The position numbers were made by a program, and so were the translations under genes. From a virus, in IMG/VR virus record IMGVR_UViG_3300020182_001863, positions 1-51,854 of that record: a DNA stretch of 51,854 nt; one strand, 5' to 3'. The number at the start of each line of letters is the position of its first letter. Positions within the stretch are counted from its first letter, which is position 1. Below, one piece after another: positions 38,604 through 47,286 of the stretch. The notes under the pieces were generated by a model that did not search any database, was not told the DNA's origin, and was given only the letters and a program-made list of their open reading frames with translations.

Positions 38604-39578
38604 CTATACACGTTTCATACAGGTTGTTTCTGCTAGTCGCTGCCAGCGGCCTGGGCTCATTTTACATAAGTCTGCCAATTTCTGGGCCATACGCAATGAA
38701 ATTTCACGCATCTTTGCCTGATTTTCTTCAAGAAAATCTACTACACTACGTTCTTGTTCTTTGGTCAACCCTTTCTGGTCAAACAACCCGCCATCACGTG
38801 CGATTTGACGAATACGCAAGATTTTTTCACGTGTTGAATCCATTGTCAAATCAAGATAGTGACATCGTGACATGATAGCCTCGAGGTGATCTTTGATTTT
38901 GTTTGAACGAACATTATCAAATTTCAAGTTCGTGATAAAGATTACACTGCCCTTAAACTCAAAACGATCTGGAACACCTTCACGCCGTAAGAAGTGAGAG
39001 TCAGAATTCCAAGAAATGTAACGCTTCTTTCCACTATCAAGAGCAGCTTTAAGAATGTTTAGTGCATTTTCATCAAACAAAATACTATCACAATCATCAA
39101 GGACTACAATGTTCTTCGAGTCTGAATACTTATAAAGCATTGCATACAGTCCGATAGGTGACATTGTACCTTTCACAAACGTGTGACGCAATGGGTTATC
39201 AGCCATAACATCAAACAGTGAATCTTTCTCAAGAATCTGTTCAACGCCGTATGTTTTGCCAATACCTGGAGGTCCACTGACGACCATACCGCGAACAATA
39301 CCATCACATGTTGCTTCGGTCATTTCGTCTAATATAGAGAAACGCTCTGCGATACGATCCATAACTTCATCATCAGTTTCATTGTGTACCGAGATAGTTT
39401 CTACATTTTCAGGCTGAACTTTGACACGAATTTTTGAACGTTTGAATTCGGTTTCACTAGCATCAACTGTAATAAAATGTGTGCCGTCTTTGCCTACTTT
39501 CATTTCAGATACAACAGGAAAAATACCTGTAACTTCTTGATTAAGATATGAGCCGTTTGTTATTTGAACTACTGACAT
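38604..39578 (-). CDS. AAA+ ATPase
   Basis: 324 residues. The N-terminal 90 residues are a beta/acidic domain. AAA core: Walker A SGPPGIGKT (about 98-106), Walker B NIVVLDDCDSIL (about 152-163), sensor-1 FKGSVIFITNL (about 213-223), arginine-finger region MSRCHYL. C-terminal helical lid SLRMAQKLADLCKMSPGRW. Not gp44 (no clamp-loader SRC motif). Resembles AAA proteins of marine phages of unknown target. Driven by an ACGAATCA promoter, so expressed early. Confidence 0.85.
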   Translation of the reverse strand: MSVVQITNGSYLNQEVTGIFPVVSEMKVGKDGTHFITVDASETEFKRSKIRVKVQPENVETISVHNETDDEVMDRIAERFSILDEMTEATCDGIVRGMVVSGPPGIGKTYGVEQILEKDSLFDVMADNPLRHTFVKGTMSPIGLYAMLYKYSDSKNIVVLDDCDSILFDENALNILKAALDSGKKRYISWNSDSHFLRREGVPDRFEFKGSVIFITNLKFDNVRSNKIKDHLEAIMSRCHYLDLTMDSTREKILRIRQIARDGGLFDQKGLTKEQERSVVDFLEENQAKMREISLRMAQKLADLCKMSPGRWQRLAETTCMKRV

Positions 39579-39606
39579 TTGATTCTCTTTCTTTGATTAC
39601 TAGTTA

Positions 39607-39635
39607 GTTATAAACTGATTCGTTTGTAATGTCAA
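39607..39635 (-). promoter_or_regulatory. Early promoter, ACGAATCA class
   Basis: TTGACA (39630-39635), N6, ACGAATCA (39616-39623), N3, TATAAC (39607-39612). Drives the AAA+ ATPase. Confidence 0.85.
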
Positions 39636-39642
39636 GTATTTT

Positions 39643-39894
39643 TTATCGATGTCTCCAAGGTTCTGCCAAATCTGCAAGATGGCGCTGATGATTATTATAT
39701 GCAACTGTATAATTCTGCCATGATCCATAAGTATGTGTATTGGGTCCAAATTTATTGTTTCTTGATTCGGCGGCAGTTTTTGCCATCTTTTCGCCAAAAG
39801 GATACCAGTCTACTAATTCTTTGGTATCAGATGTATATACAACAAAAATAGGATAACCTTTTTTTACTTCGGTTCGTAGTTTTTCAATATTCAT
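39643..39894 (-). CDS. Early hypothetical protein (83 aa)
   Basis: MNIEKLRTEVKKGYPIFVVYTSDTKELVDWYPFGEKMAKTAAESR then a His/Asn-rich polar end (NNHQRHLADLAEPWRHR). Probably a small alpha/beta protein. Starts 3 bp after the 56-residue gene's stop. Third gene of the early operon beginning at 40510. Unknown function. Confidence 0.55.
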   Translation of the reverse strand: MNIEKLRTEVKKGYPIFVVYTSDTKELVDWYPFGEKMAKTAAESRNNKFGPNTHTYGSWQNYTVAYNNHQRHLADLAEPWRHR

Positions 39895-39896
39895 TA

Positions 39897-40067
39897 TTAA
39901 ACCCTAGATAATTCGAAATAACAGTCTGCAACAAGTTGTATAGCAAGATCACCATATCGTTCTCTTACTTTGTCATACACTGTTTCAACATCTTTGCCAG
40001 AATTGATTAACTGCTGGGCAAAATTTTGCACTTCCATTCGGAAACTTTTAGTGATTGGAGTATTCAT
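39897..40067 (-). CDS. Early small protein (56 aa)
   Basis: Starts MNTPITKSFRMEVQNFAQQ and ends CYFELSRV. Its ATG overlaps the previous stop (TAATG), and its stop comes 3 bp before the next gene. Helical; a pattern of hydrophobic residues throughout (DLAIQLVADCYF). Too short for family assignment but the coupling supports it. Confidence 0.6.
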   Translation of the reverse strand: MNTPITKSFRMEVQNFAQQLINSGKDVETVYDKVRERYGDLAIQLVADCYFELSRV

Positions 40068-40510
40068 TATGCGGCTTCTTTCATTTCATTGCGATAGTTA
40101 TATGGTTTATCCCATTTGCCACAGTTGATATCAATATAGAAATCGTGGTCAAAATAATCAATTTGTGAATTGCTGTTATTGTAGTAACCAGTTGATTTGA
40201 TAGCGGCAAGCAAGTCACCAAAGAAACGTTTGATAACAGGATCAACAGCATGTTCCTCACACCAGTAAGGATTAACTTGATAGTTGCCAGTAGTAGAGCG
40301 AATCTGCTCACCACAGCGTTGTGCAACGTTATAATTATGAGCATTGATATCGCCGATTAAGTCAAGCGGTCCACCCCAAAGATTAACAACCAATGAACTG
40401 TGATTATCAACGCCAACAGTTACTTCTCGGCCAGTAAAGCCATATGATTTACATACTGTTTTAACATTTTTTGCAATTACTTTTTTGCGGTCCTGAGAAA
40501 TATAAGCCAT
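40067..40510 (-). CDS. Early hypothetical protein, LPD-like (147 aa)
   Basis: MAYISQDRKKVIAKNVKTVCKSYGFTGREVTVGVDNHSSLVVNLWGG followed by helical and Asn/Tyr-rich regions (YQVNPYWCEEHAVDPVIKRFFGDLLAAI). The start MAYISQ..K...IA..VK.V.K.YG resembles domains attached to large polyvalent phage proteins and solo proteins in many phages. Role unknown. Own ACGAATCA promoter. Confidence 0.6.
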   Translation of the reverse strand: MAYISQDRKKVIAKNVKTVCKSYGFTGREVTVGVDNHSSLVVNLWGGPLDLIGDINAHNYNVAQRCGEQIRSTTGNYQVNPYWCEEHAVDPVIKRFFGDLLAAIKSTGYYNNSNSQIDYFDHDFYIDINCGKWDKPYNYRNEMKEAA

Positions 40511-40541
40511 ATTGTTAGTCCTTTTCGCTGATTACTACTTA

Positions 40542-40570
40542 GTTATAAACTGATTCGTTACGCTTGTCAA
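40542..40570 (-). promoter_or_regulatory. Early promoter, ACGAATCA class
   Basis: TTGACA (40565-40570), N6, ACGAATCA, N3, TATAAC (40542-40547). Drives 40067-40510 and the two genes after it. Confidence 0.85.
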
Positions 40571-40573
40571 GCA

Positions 40574-41539
40574 TTATTTTGTTTTAAGGTTATAATCTAA
40601 ACTATGGATTTTCATGTTACCTTTGCCATATGAAACTTCAGTTTGAAATTCGATACCCATGAGATACCACTCATTTTTCACAAATCCTTTTTTCGTCAAC
40701 TGTGCAATGATTGATTTCAAATCTAACTGGCGTTTCTTTGTTCCTACTTGATTTTTATACCAGCCATCAGAAAACCAAACACTGCTAGTTGCAAATTGTC
40801 CGTTATTAGTTGCTGTTGCTGTATTTGTTTTCTTTGATTGAATACACGCGGGCATTTTTCCATACTCAGTATTAATGGAGTATCTAGTCCACTCATTATT
40901 TGTTTTACATTTCCTCATCCAAGTTTCATCATCTTTGAAATTGCCACCTATTTTCAGCATGATTTCAAGTTCTGGCACTTGGCGAAATAATGCCCATGGA
41001 CCAGCATCGGGATCATCTTTGAATCGTGGCTTGTTGACTTGTGAAAACCAAAGTGCAATATGTGTGTTACTTACGCCTTTTAGTTCATATGTATAATTTA
41101 CACTGTAATCTAGGCTTTTTATGCTACTAACTTGTACAGGAAACTCTCTTTTCCTGTTATACATATTGCCTATCGAACCAAACCCCTTTGCACCAACTAC
41201 TGCTGCAGGAGCAAACCACGGCAATGGACCTGGTAATTTATCTGGGCTATACGCCTTGCCAGAATTAAATTCCCATCCCGTACCATCACGATACAAACAT
41301 GATTTAAGCGCAGGGGTTTTTTTCCAGATATATGCACCAAAATCATTGTTTAAAACCCAATCAGCCTTTATGGTTTGCTGATTATCTATAGGAACAACAC
41401 CACGTTGATTACTTCGACAATCATAATTATCATCTCGGTAGTTATCATTAATTTTGTTCCATTGAATGCTATCTGCATATAGTGTGCTTCCACATGATAA
41501 AACAATTGTAGCAGCGAATGTTGTAAAAATATTCTTCAT
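40574..41539 (-). CDS. Exported GH12-like glycoside hydrolase candidate
   Basis: 321 residues. Signal peptide 1-22 (cut after LYA). The mature protein is rich in Trp/Tyr/Asn. FGSIGNMYNRKREFPVQVSSIKSLDYSVNYTYEL (about 120-152) and ELEIMLKIGG (190-199) match the beta-jelly-roll core of family GH12 endoglucanases, with E192 in the nucleophile position. MGIEFQTEVSYGKGNMKIHSLDYNL (294-318) matches the acid/base strand (E301). Four Cys may form disulfides. GH12 enzymes cut beta-1,4 glucans or xyloglucan. Secretion from an infected cell early in infection would be unexpected. Family call is from motif order only. Confidence 0.5.
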   Translation of the reverse strand: MKNIFTTFAATIVLSCGSTLYADSIQWNKINDNYRDDNYDCRSNQRGVVPIDNQQTIKADWVLNNDFGAYIWKKTPALKSCLYRDGTGWEFNSGKAYSPDKLPGPLPWFAPAAVVGAKGFGSIGNMYNRKREFPVQVSSIKSLDYSVNYTYELKGVSNTHIALWFSQVNKPRFKDDPDAGPWALFRQVPELEIMLKIGGNFKDDETWMRKCKTNNEWTRYSINTEYGKMPACIQSKKTNTATATNNGQFATSSVWFSDGWYKNQVGTKKRQLDLKSIIAQLTKKGFVKNEWYLMGIEFQTEVSYGKGNMKIHSLDYNLKTK

Positions 41540-41572
41540 GATGGTTCCCTCTTTTTCTTAACTTATACATAC

Positions 41573-41601
41573 TTTATATAGTGATTCGTCATGTTTGTCA
41601 A
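41573..41601 (-). promoter_or_regulatory. Early promoter, ACGAATCA class
   Basis: TTGACA (41596-41601), N6, ACGAATCA, N3, TATATA/TATAAA-type -10 (41573-41578). Drives the GH12-like gene. Confidence 0.85.
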
Positions 41602-41603
41602 GT

Positions 41604-41635
41604 AAAAAAAGCCGTTGTAAAAAAACAACGACTTT
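41604..41635 (-). terminator. Terminator fused to the GH12-like promoter
   Basis: Stem AAAG-CGTTGT/ACAACG-CTTT (one mismatch) with T7 leading into A-C-TTGACA. Confidence 0.75.
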
Positions 41636-41641
41636 ATTAAG

Positions 41642-41662
41642 TTTAGGTGTTGAACACCTAAA
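41642..41662. other. Perfect inverted repeat between two terminators
   Basis: TTTAGGTG/CACCTAAA with a 5-nt loop. It lies in the 226-bp gap between the DUF262-HNH gene and the GH12-like gene, with a terminator on each side (41604, 41709). Lacks a U-tract on the minus strand. Possible protein-binding site or mRNA stabiliser; nothing else is seen in the gap except the promoter and terminators. Confidence 0.5.
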
Positions 41663-41708
41663 GTGTTTTATTAGTATTTTACTCCTAAGGTTTTGCGGCC
41701 TGGCCAAG

Positions 41709-41738
41709 CAAAAAACGCAAGAAAGAATCTTGCGTTTT
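41709..41738 (-). terminator. Rho-independent terminator after the DUF262-HNH gene
   Basis: Stem AACGCAAGA/TCTTGCGTT with 5-nt loop and T6 on the minus strand, 28 bp past the stop. Confidence 0.85.
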
Positions 41739-41765
41739 CAATTAGTTATAATTTTTATTTGATTA

Positions 41766-43166
41766 TTATGCTGGTTCCATTGACAATTCTAATGCAGTCT
41801 TATAATTTTCAACTGACATTGTACCCATATCTTGATTTACTTTTGAACAAATCATTGCTAAATTATCATATTCAGTAACACCACCGTTTGAATGAGCAAT
41901 GATATGACCGCCGGCTGCATCTTTCATTAACAATGGCTTTCCAGTGACATAACATTTGAAGTTTTGTTCGGCAAGTTTATTTTCCCTCCATTCACGCGGA
42001 AACAACCGGCGCGGGTCTTTTAACGTTACTAATTTGTCCATATCAACTGTACGTAACATCCATAGTAATGTTTCAAGGATAACAGTACGATTACGATGCT
42101 CTCCCAGCGTACTTGCAAACTGTTGACCGACAGTTTTGTTAGCATCATACGGAGATGTTGCTGTCAAAAATTTGTCAGATTCTGCTAAGTGTTGCTCAGT
42201 TTTTTGTTGTTGGTCAAATGATTTGTTGAAAGGGACCATTGCAGTACTGATTGCCTGATAAAAAGCATCATAGTCATTAATCTTAAATGAACCATATGTT
42301 TCTTCCATCCATAGCCAAATTCGAGTGTACAGTGAAAATTCTGATTTTCCCATGCAGGCTTTATTTCGACGCTTACGGATAATTGCAATTTGTTCTACAA
42401 AGTTCAAACAGTTGTGAACCTGGGCAGCCAGTTTATCAACATCGTCTTGTGACAAATCAGCCTGAAACAATTCTTCCAGTGCATTTTCATCCGCACGGCC
42501 TAATCCACCGCCATCGTAATAACGAAAGAACAAGCGCGATACCCGTTCGTCTGTAGCAAGACGATGATTATTAAAACTAACTAAGTTGTGTGTTTTCTTA
42601 GATGATGGATCACGCTGAAAGTAATCGAACAGTGAATGAAATCTGTTATTGATTCCAACGACTGGCCGCACCATTTCTCGAATTGCATTTGCAATTGGGA
42701 TGTTACCATATGAGTTCAATTCCTCTTGGTGATTGACTTTTGTTGTTTCATTGAGTGTTCTAAAGATATATCCAATGTCGTAAACATTCAAGTCTGTATA
42801 GATAACAAAGGTAAATTGGTATTGCATGAAACGTTTACTCTCTTCATCAGTCAATTCGGAAAAGTATCGACCATCTTCAGTTCTAAAACGATTTTCGAAG
42901 AATGCTTTTATATAACGTTTGCGATGCCCACCATCAATACTTTCATACTGAAATTGCGAGTTTTTAATTTCATGGATTGTGATCTCACCTATGTTCATTC
43001 CTTGCAAAATCGATTTGATAATGCCTTGTGATTTTTTATTCTCTAATGTATTTTCAGTGTCCAATCGCTGTCCTACTGGCTGAGAATCTACCTTAGGTCC
43101 CCATTTCAGAATGAAATCAGATATCGATAGTTGGTGACGTGTAAAATTAAATTGTGATTGTGACAT
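41766..43166 (-). CDS. DUF262-HNH (GmrSD-like) protein
   Basis: 466 residues. Residues 10-110 are a DUF262 (ParB/Srx-like) domain, with the key D-G-G-H-R-K-R at 78-84 (canonical DGQQR). C-terminal HNH nuclease: C-Y-V-T-G-K-P-L, then GGHIIAHSNGGVTEYDNLAMICSKVNQDMGT (about 420-452), with H-I-x-A-H and N/N. The fusion is typical of GmrSD, the NTP-dependent enzyme that cuts glucosylated-hydroxymethylcytosine DNA. A lone DUF262+HNH of this size is common in marine phages. Could target superinfecting or host modified DNA. Own tandem promoters. Confidence 0.8.
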   Translation of the reverse strand: MSQSQFNFTRHQLSISDFILKWGPKVDSQPVGQRLDTENTLENKKSQGIIKSILQGMNIGEITIHEIKNSQFQYESIDGGHRKRYIKAFFENRFRTEDGRYFSELTDEESKRFMQYQFTFVIYTDLNVYDIGYIFRTLNETTKVNHQEELNSYGNIPIANAIREMVRPVVGINNRFHSLFDYFQRDPSSKKTHNLVSFNNHRLATDERVSRLFFRYYDGGGLGRADENALEELFQADLSQDDVDKLAAQVHNCLNFVEQIAIIRKRRNKACMGKSEFSLYTRIWLWMEETYGSFKINDYDAFYQAISTAMVPFNKSFDQQQKTEQHLAESDKFLTATSPYDANKTVGQQFASTLGEHRNRTVILETLLWMLRTVDMDKLVTLKDPRRLFPREWRENKLAEQNFKCYVTGKPLLMKDAAGGHIIAHSNGGVTEYDNLAMICSKVNQDMGTMSVENYKTALELSMEPA

Positions 43167-43208
43167 TTTTAGTTTCCTTTTGTAAGTGACACTTTTGATT
43201 AAGTTATA

Positions 43209-43272
43209 CTAATAACCTGATTCGTCGAACAAGTTATGCATATAATATAGCATTTGTTGCCACTACTGTCAA
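43209..43272 (-). promoter_or_regulatory. Tandem promoters before the DUF262-HNH gene
   Basis: Upstream: TTGACA (43267-43272), 17-bp spacer, TATATT (43244-43249). Downstream: an ACGAATCA (43218-43225) with TATTAG (43209-43214) at the class spacing but ATAACT in place of TTGACA, so a degenerate early promoter. Confidence 0.65.
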
Positions 43273-43303
43273 GCAAAAAGCGCAACAAAAAATGCTGCGC
43301 TTT
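43273..43303 (-). terminator. Terminator after nrdB, fused to the next promoter
   Basis: Stem AAAGCGCA/TGCGCTTT with a 10-12 nt loop, T5, then GC-TTGACA. Confidence 0.8.
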
Positions 43304-43332
43304 CAATAATCTATAAAATAGTTTATATTAAG

Positions 43333-44463
43333 TTAAAGTGACATGCCACCAAATGTGTTCTTATCAACATCCTGTTTAACACCACCAACTACATATGATG
43401 AAATTTCAGTCTCTTGTGGTGCAACTTGAACTTCTGCACCAGCAATCCACTTTTGTGTCCATGGCAAAGGATTGGCTTGCGGTGTTGCATATGGACATTT
43501 TAGACCTACAGCAGTCATACGCTTACAACAAATCCATTCAATATAATCACTTAACAATTGTGTGTTTAGACCAATCATTGATCCATCTTTGAATAGATAA
43601 TTTGCCCACGCTTTTTCTTGTTCAACTGCATCAACAAACATTTGAATACATTCTGCTTCTGTTTCTCTTGCAATTTGAATATAGTCAGGATCATCTTTTG
43701 GTAGAAGTTTTAGAAGTGTTTGTGTTGAACCCAAATGTAGATTTTCGTCACGTGCAATCAACTTGATGATTTTAGCATTGCCTTCCATCTTCTTCAATTC
43801 TGCGAATGCCCAAGAACATGCAAATGAAACATAAAAGCGAACACCCTCAAGAATGTTGACACTCATAAGTGTTTTATAAAGTAGTTTCTTAATTTCATAC
43901 TTATCAATAACAACCTTATTACCATTAACAGTATGAGTGCCTTCGCCCAATAGATTGAAATATGCTGTCATATCAATCAGTTGGTCATAACATTCTGAAA
44001 TATCATCAGCACATTCCATAATTTCTTCAATATCCATCATGCCATCAAATACTTTTGATGGGTCAGAATATACATTACGAATGATGTGCGTGTATGAACG
44101 TGAGTGGATTGTTTCACTAAATGTCCAAGTTTGGATCCATGCTTCTAGTTCTGGAATAGTTACCAGTGGCCCAAATGCTTCTACTGGTGCGCGGCCTTGT
44201 ACACTATCTAACAGAATTTGACGCTTTAGATTTGATGTAAAAATATGACGTTCATGGTCTGTAAGATTCTTAAAATCGTTTGAATCTTTAGTTACATCAA
44301 CTTCCTCTGGGCGCCAAAAGAATCCAAGTTGTTTGTCTGTTAGTTTGTCAAACTGCTTATACTTTAACATATCATAACGTTGAATAGCAACGCCACCTGC
44401 AGGATCCATGAAGGCCAATGCTTTAGTATGATCTGTTTTGTTCTGTGAATTAAATACACTCAT
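43333..44463 (-). CDS. nrdB: Ribonucleotide reductase class Ia small subunit
   Basis: 376 residues, as E. coli/T4 NrdB. Diiron ligands D86 (LLDSVQGR), E117 and H120 (FSETIHSR) and radical tyrosine Y124 (SRSYTHI), spaced as in E. coli D84/E115/H118/Y122. Later ligands lie in EGVRFYVSF and ARDENLHLG. The C-terminal tail (NTFGGMSL) is short and hydrophobic for docking to NrdA. Makes deoxynucleotides with NrdA, 15 bp upstream. Confidence 0.96.
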   Translation of the reverse strand: MSVFNSQNKTDHTKALAFMDPAGGVAIQRYDMLKYKQFDKLTDKQLGFFWRPEEVDVTKDSNDFKNLTDHERHIFTSNLKRQILLDSVQGRAPVEAFGPLVTIPELEAWIQTWTFSETIHSRSYTHIIRNVYSDPSKVFDGMMDIEEIMECADDISECYDQLIDMTAYFNLLGEGTHTVNGNKVVIDKYEIKKLLYKTLMSVNILEGVRFYVSFACSWAFAELKKMEGNAKIIKLIARDENLHLGSTQTLLKLLPKDDPDYIQIARETEAECIQMFVDAVEQEKAWANYLFKDGSMIGLNTQLLSDYIEWICCKRMTAVGLKCPYATPQANPLPWTQKWIAGAEVQVAPQETEISSYVVGGVKQDVDKNTFGGMSL

Positions 44464-44478
44464 TTTATATACCCTTAT

Positions 44479-46770
44479 TTAAATTACGCAACTATCACAA
44501 TCATCATCATCTACTTGTGATATTGATAGTGGTTCGTCCATTAGTTTGTCAATGTCAATTTCGCCTTGTCCGTCGAATGTGTTAAAATAATACAATTGCT
44601 TGCCTCCATACTTATAGAACATAATAAGATGTTGGAGCATTGTAGACATTGGAATTTTTTCTTCATCATAAAACACAGGATTGTAACTTGTGTTTACTGA
44701 AATGCCTTGGTCAATATATTTTTGTAAAACTGCTACAATCTTTAGGTAACCTTCAGGAGATGTTTGATCCCATAGCAATTCATATTTGTTTTTTAGTTTG
44801 TGGATTCCTGGCACAACTTGTTTTAGTACACCGTGCTTGGACTGTTTGATTGATACCAGTGAACGGGGCGGTTCAATGCCGTTAGTACTGTTACTAATTT
44901 GTGCAGAAGTTTCTGCTGGCATAAGAGCCATTAGCGTAGAGTTACGAATACCATATTCTTTCAAGTCAGCACGTAATCCATCCCAATCTTGACGCTCTTG
45001 GTATGTAACCAATTCATCTACATCAATTTTACGTGTATCAATTGGTAGAATGCCACTGTGATATTTTGTTTCATAAGAGCCTGTACAAGCACCTTGTTCT
45101 TTTGCAAGTTCAACACTTGCTTTGATTAGATAATAACTCCACGCTTCTGCCCATTCATCAATCATATCCAAGTTTGGATCTGTGTATGTCATATCATTCT
45201 TTGCCATCCAATATGCAAAGTTAATAATACCAACGCCAACAGGTCTACGCTTTAATGTAGATAATTCAGCGGCTAGTACTGGATAACGCTGATAATCAAG
45301 TAATGCATCAATACCACGAACTGCTAAACGTCCAACCCGTTCAAAATCAGTAAGTGTTTTAATATTACCCCAATTAATTGCTGCTAGTGTACATAATGAA
45401 ATCTCACCATCAGGATCATTTAGATTGTTCAATGGTTTAGTAGGAAGATTAATTTCTTGACATAGATTTGATTGACGAACTGGTGCAACCTCTTGAACGA
45501 ATGAACTATGTGTATTAGCATGGTCAACATTCATAAGATAAATTCTACCAGTATTCTTACGTTCATTCATAAATGCTGAAAATAGTTCACTTGCTGAAAT
45601 AGATTTTTGTCTAATAGAACTATCATTCTCAGCAAGTTCATACAATCGTTTAAATTCGTCCTGGTCATTAAAGAATGATTCATACAAACCTGGAACATCT
45701 GCTGGTGAGAATAATGTAATATCACCGCCAGTCATTAGACGCTCGTACATAAGTTTGTTGAACTGGACACTATAATCTAGGTGACGAACCCGATTATCTT
45801 CTGTGCCTTTGTTGTTTTTTAGAACAAGTAAATCTTCTACTTCAAGGTGCCATAATGGATAATGTAGAGTTGCAGCGCCACCACGAACCCCGCCCTGTGA
45901 ACATGATTTTACACTTGCTTGAAACATTTTATAGAATGGAATAACACCAGTGTGTGTTGCATCACCGTTTCGGATTGGCGAATTGATAGCACGAATACTA
46001 CCAGCGCCAATGCCGATGCCTGCTTTTTGTGAAACATACTTCACAATAGCACCTGATGTTGCTGTTATTGAATCAAGAGAATCTCCTGTTTCGATAACAA
46101 CACAACTACTAAATTGACGCTGTGGCGTTCTGACACCAGCCATTACAGGAGTTGGCAAACTAATGTCAAAATTACTCACAGCATCATAGTAGTCTTTTAC
46201 CCATTTCATACGGGTATCTTTTGGATAGTTAGAAAAAAGAGTAGCAGCGATAAGGACATATGCAACTTGTGGTGTTTCATACAATTGCTTAGTTGCACGA
46301 TTTTGCGCAAGATATTTGCCACGAAATTGTTCCATGCCCACATATGATATATTGAAATCTCTTTCATGCTTTATAAAGGTATTAATTCTTTCCCATTCAT
46401 CATCATTATAAGAACCTAATAGTTCAGAATCATAAAATCCATCAGCGGTGTTTTTTTCTACTATCGCTTTTACATGCCACGGATCAAACGAACCGTATAC
46501 TTCTTTGCGAATATGATAGTTGATAAGATTTCCAGCAACCCATTGATAATTAGGTGTTTCCTCACTAATCAAATCTGCTGCAGATTTGATTAATGTTTCT
46601 TGGATTTCTGCACTTGTTATACCATCATAAAACTGTATATGGGATTTAATTTCTACCTCACTGGGTGATACGCCAGCGATACCATCACACGCAAAAAATA
46701 CGACCTTATGCATTTTATCAAGGTCTAATTCTTTTTTTGTACCGTCTCGTTTTGCTACTTTAATTACCAT
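44479..46770 (-). CDS. nrdA: Ribonucleotide reductase class Ia large subunit
   Basis: 763 residues, full length. ATP-cone 1-90 (VIKVAKRDGTKKELDLDKM). Catalytic barrel with F-S-S-C-V near 220, S-N-L-C-Q-E-I near 435 (radical and redox Cys plus E) and LMALMPAETSAQISNSTNGIEPP. C-terminal redox tail DDDDCDSCVI gives the C-x2-C pair. No intron or split, unlike T4 nrdB or some phage nrdA. Reduces ribonucleotides for phage DNA synthesis. Confidence 0.97.
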   Translation of the reverse strand: MVIKVAKRDGTKKELDLDKMHKVVFFACDGIAGVSPSEVEIKSHIQFYDGITSAEIQETLIKSAADLISEETPNYQWVAGNLINYHIRKEVYGSFDPWHVKAIVEKNTADGFYDSELLGSYNDDEWERINTFIKHERDFNISYVGMEQFRGKYLAQNRATKQLYETPQVAYVLIAATLFSNYPKDTRMKWVKDYYDAVSNFDISLPTPVMAGVRTPQRQFSSCVVIETGDSLDSITATSGAIVKYVSQKAGIGIGAGSIRAINSPIRNGDATHTGVIPFYKMFQASVKSCSQGGVRGGAATLHYPLWHLEVEDLLVLKNNKGTEDNRVRHLDYSVQFNKLMYERLMTGGDITLFSPADVPGLYESFFNDQDEFKRLYELAENDSSIRQKSISASELFSAFMNERKNTGRIYLMNVDHANTHSSFVQEVAPVRQSNLCQEINLPTKPLNNLNDPDGEISLCTLAAINWGNIKTLTDFERVGRLAVRGIDALLDYQRYPVLAAELSTLKRRPVGVGIINFAYWMAKNDMTYTDPNLDMIDEWAEAWSYYLIKASVELAKEQGACTGSYETKYHSGILPIDTRKIDVDELVTYQERQDWDGLRADLKEYGIRNSTLMALMPAETSAQISNSTNGIEPPRSLVSIKQSKHGVLKQVVPGIHKLKNKYELLWDQTSPEGYLKIVAVLQKYIDQGISVNTSYNPVFYDEEKIPMSTMLQHLIMFYKYGGKQLYYFNTFDGQGEIDIDKLMDEPLSISQVDDDDCDSCVI

Positions 46771-46818
46771 CTATTCATTCTCCGAAATCGCAATGTATTT
46801 ACACATTTTAAACTTCAC

Positions 46819-47286
46819 TTAATATCTATTGTTTATGTCCGCATCTTCCATACCGGCGACACGTAATTTTATTATATTACTAAGTTGAAAATGCTTTATT
46901 TCAAATCCCTTAGTAATTCCTTGAAACTTATTTCTCATAAGTGCTACCTGATTAATTAGTTCAGATATTGCAACAACTTCTGCTTCACCATCTGAATATT
47001 TTTCAGCATCCCTACTTGATAATGCTTTATTATAGTTTTCTAGGTATTTACGTAAATATTCACTTCGTTTCTTTCTTAGTTGTATATTTAGATGTTCTAA
47101 TATAGCTTCTAATTCTTGCAACTGCCCAAATCTATGTTCAACATAGCCAGGTAGTTGGGTAGATGCTTTCTCAATATTACCTGTTACTTTTACTTCTTTT
47201 TTTGCTTCGGCAAGTTCGATTTCAAAGTGGTCTAAAAAAGCAGGAATATTATTCCAATCAGCAACAACTTTACGATACCAACTCAT
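46819..47286 (-). CDS. uvsY: UvsY-like recombination mediator
   Basis: 155 residues (T4 UvsY: 137). Highly helical; E-A-K-K-E-V-K-V-T-G-N-I-E-K-A-S-T-Q-L-P-G-Y-V-E-H-R-F-x-Q-L-Q-E-L-E-A-I-L is the UvsY pattern. Loads UvsX onto gp32-covered ssDNA. Overlaps the small acidic gene by 4 bp and lies in the order uvsX, small gene, uvsY. Confidence 0.85.
   Translation of the reverse strand: MSWYRKVVADWNNIPAFLDHFEIELAEAKKEVKVTGNIEKASTQLPGYVEHRFGQLQELEAILEHLNIQLRKKRSEYLRKYLENYNKALSSRDAEKYSDGEAEVVAISELINQVALMRNKFQGITKGFEIKHFQLSNIIKLRVAGMEDADINNRY

Noticed and set aside
38604-39578. AAA+ ATPase as clamp loader gp44
   Set aside because: It lacks the SRC arginine-finger motif and clamp-loader zinc/lid layout, and sits apart from the gp62-like gene.
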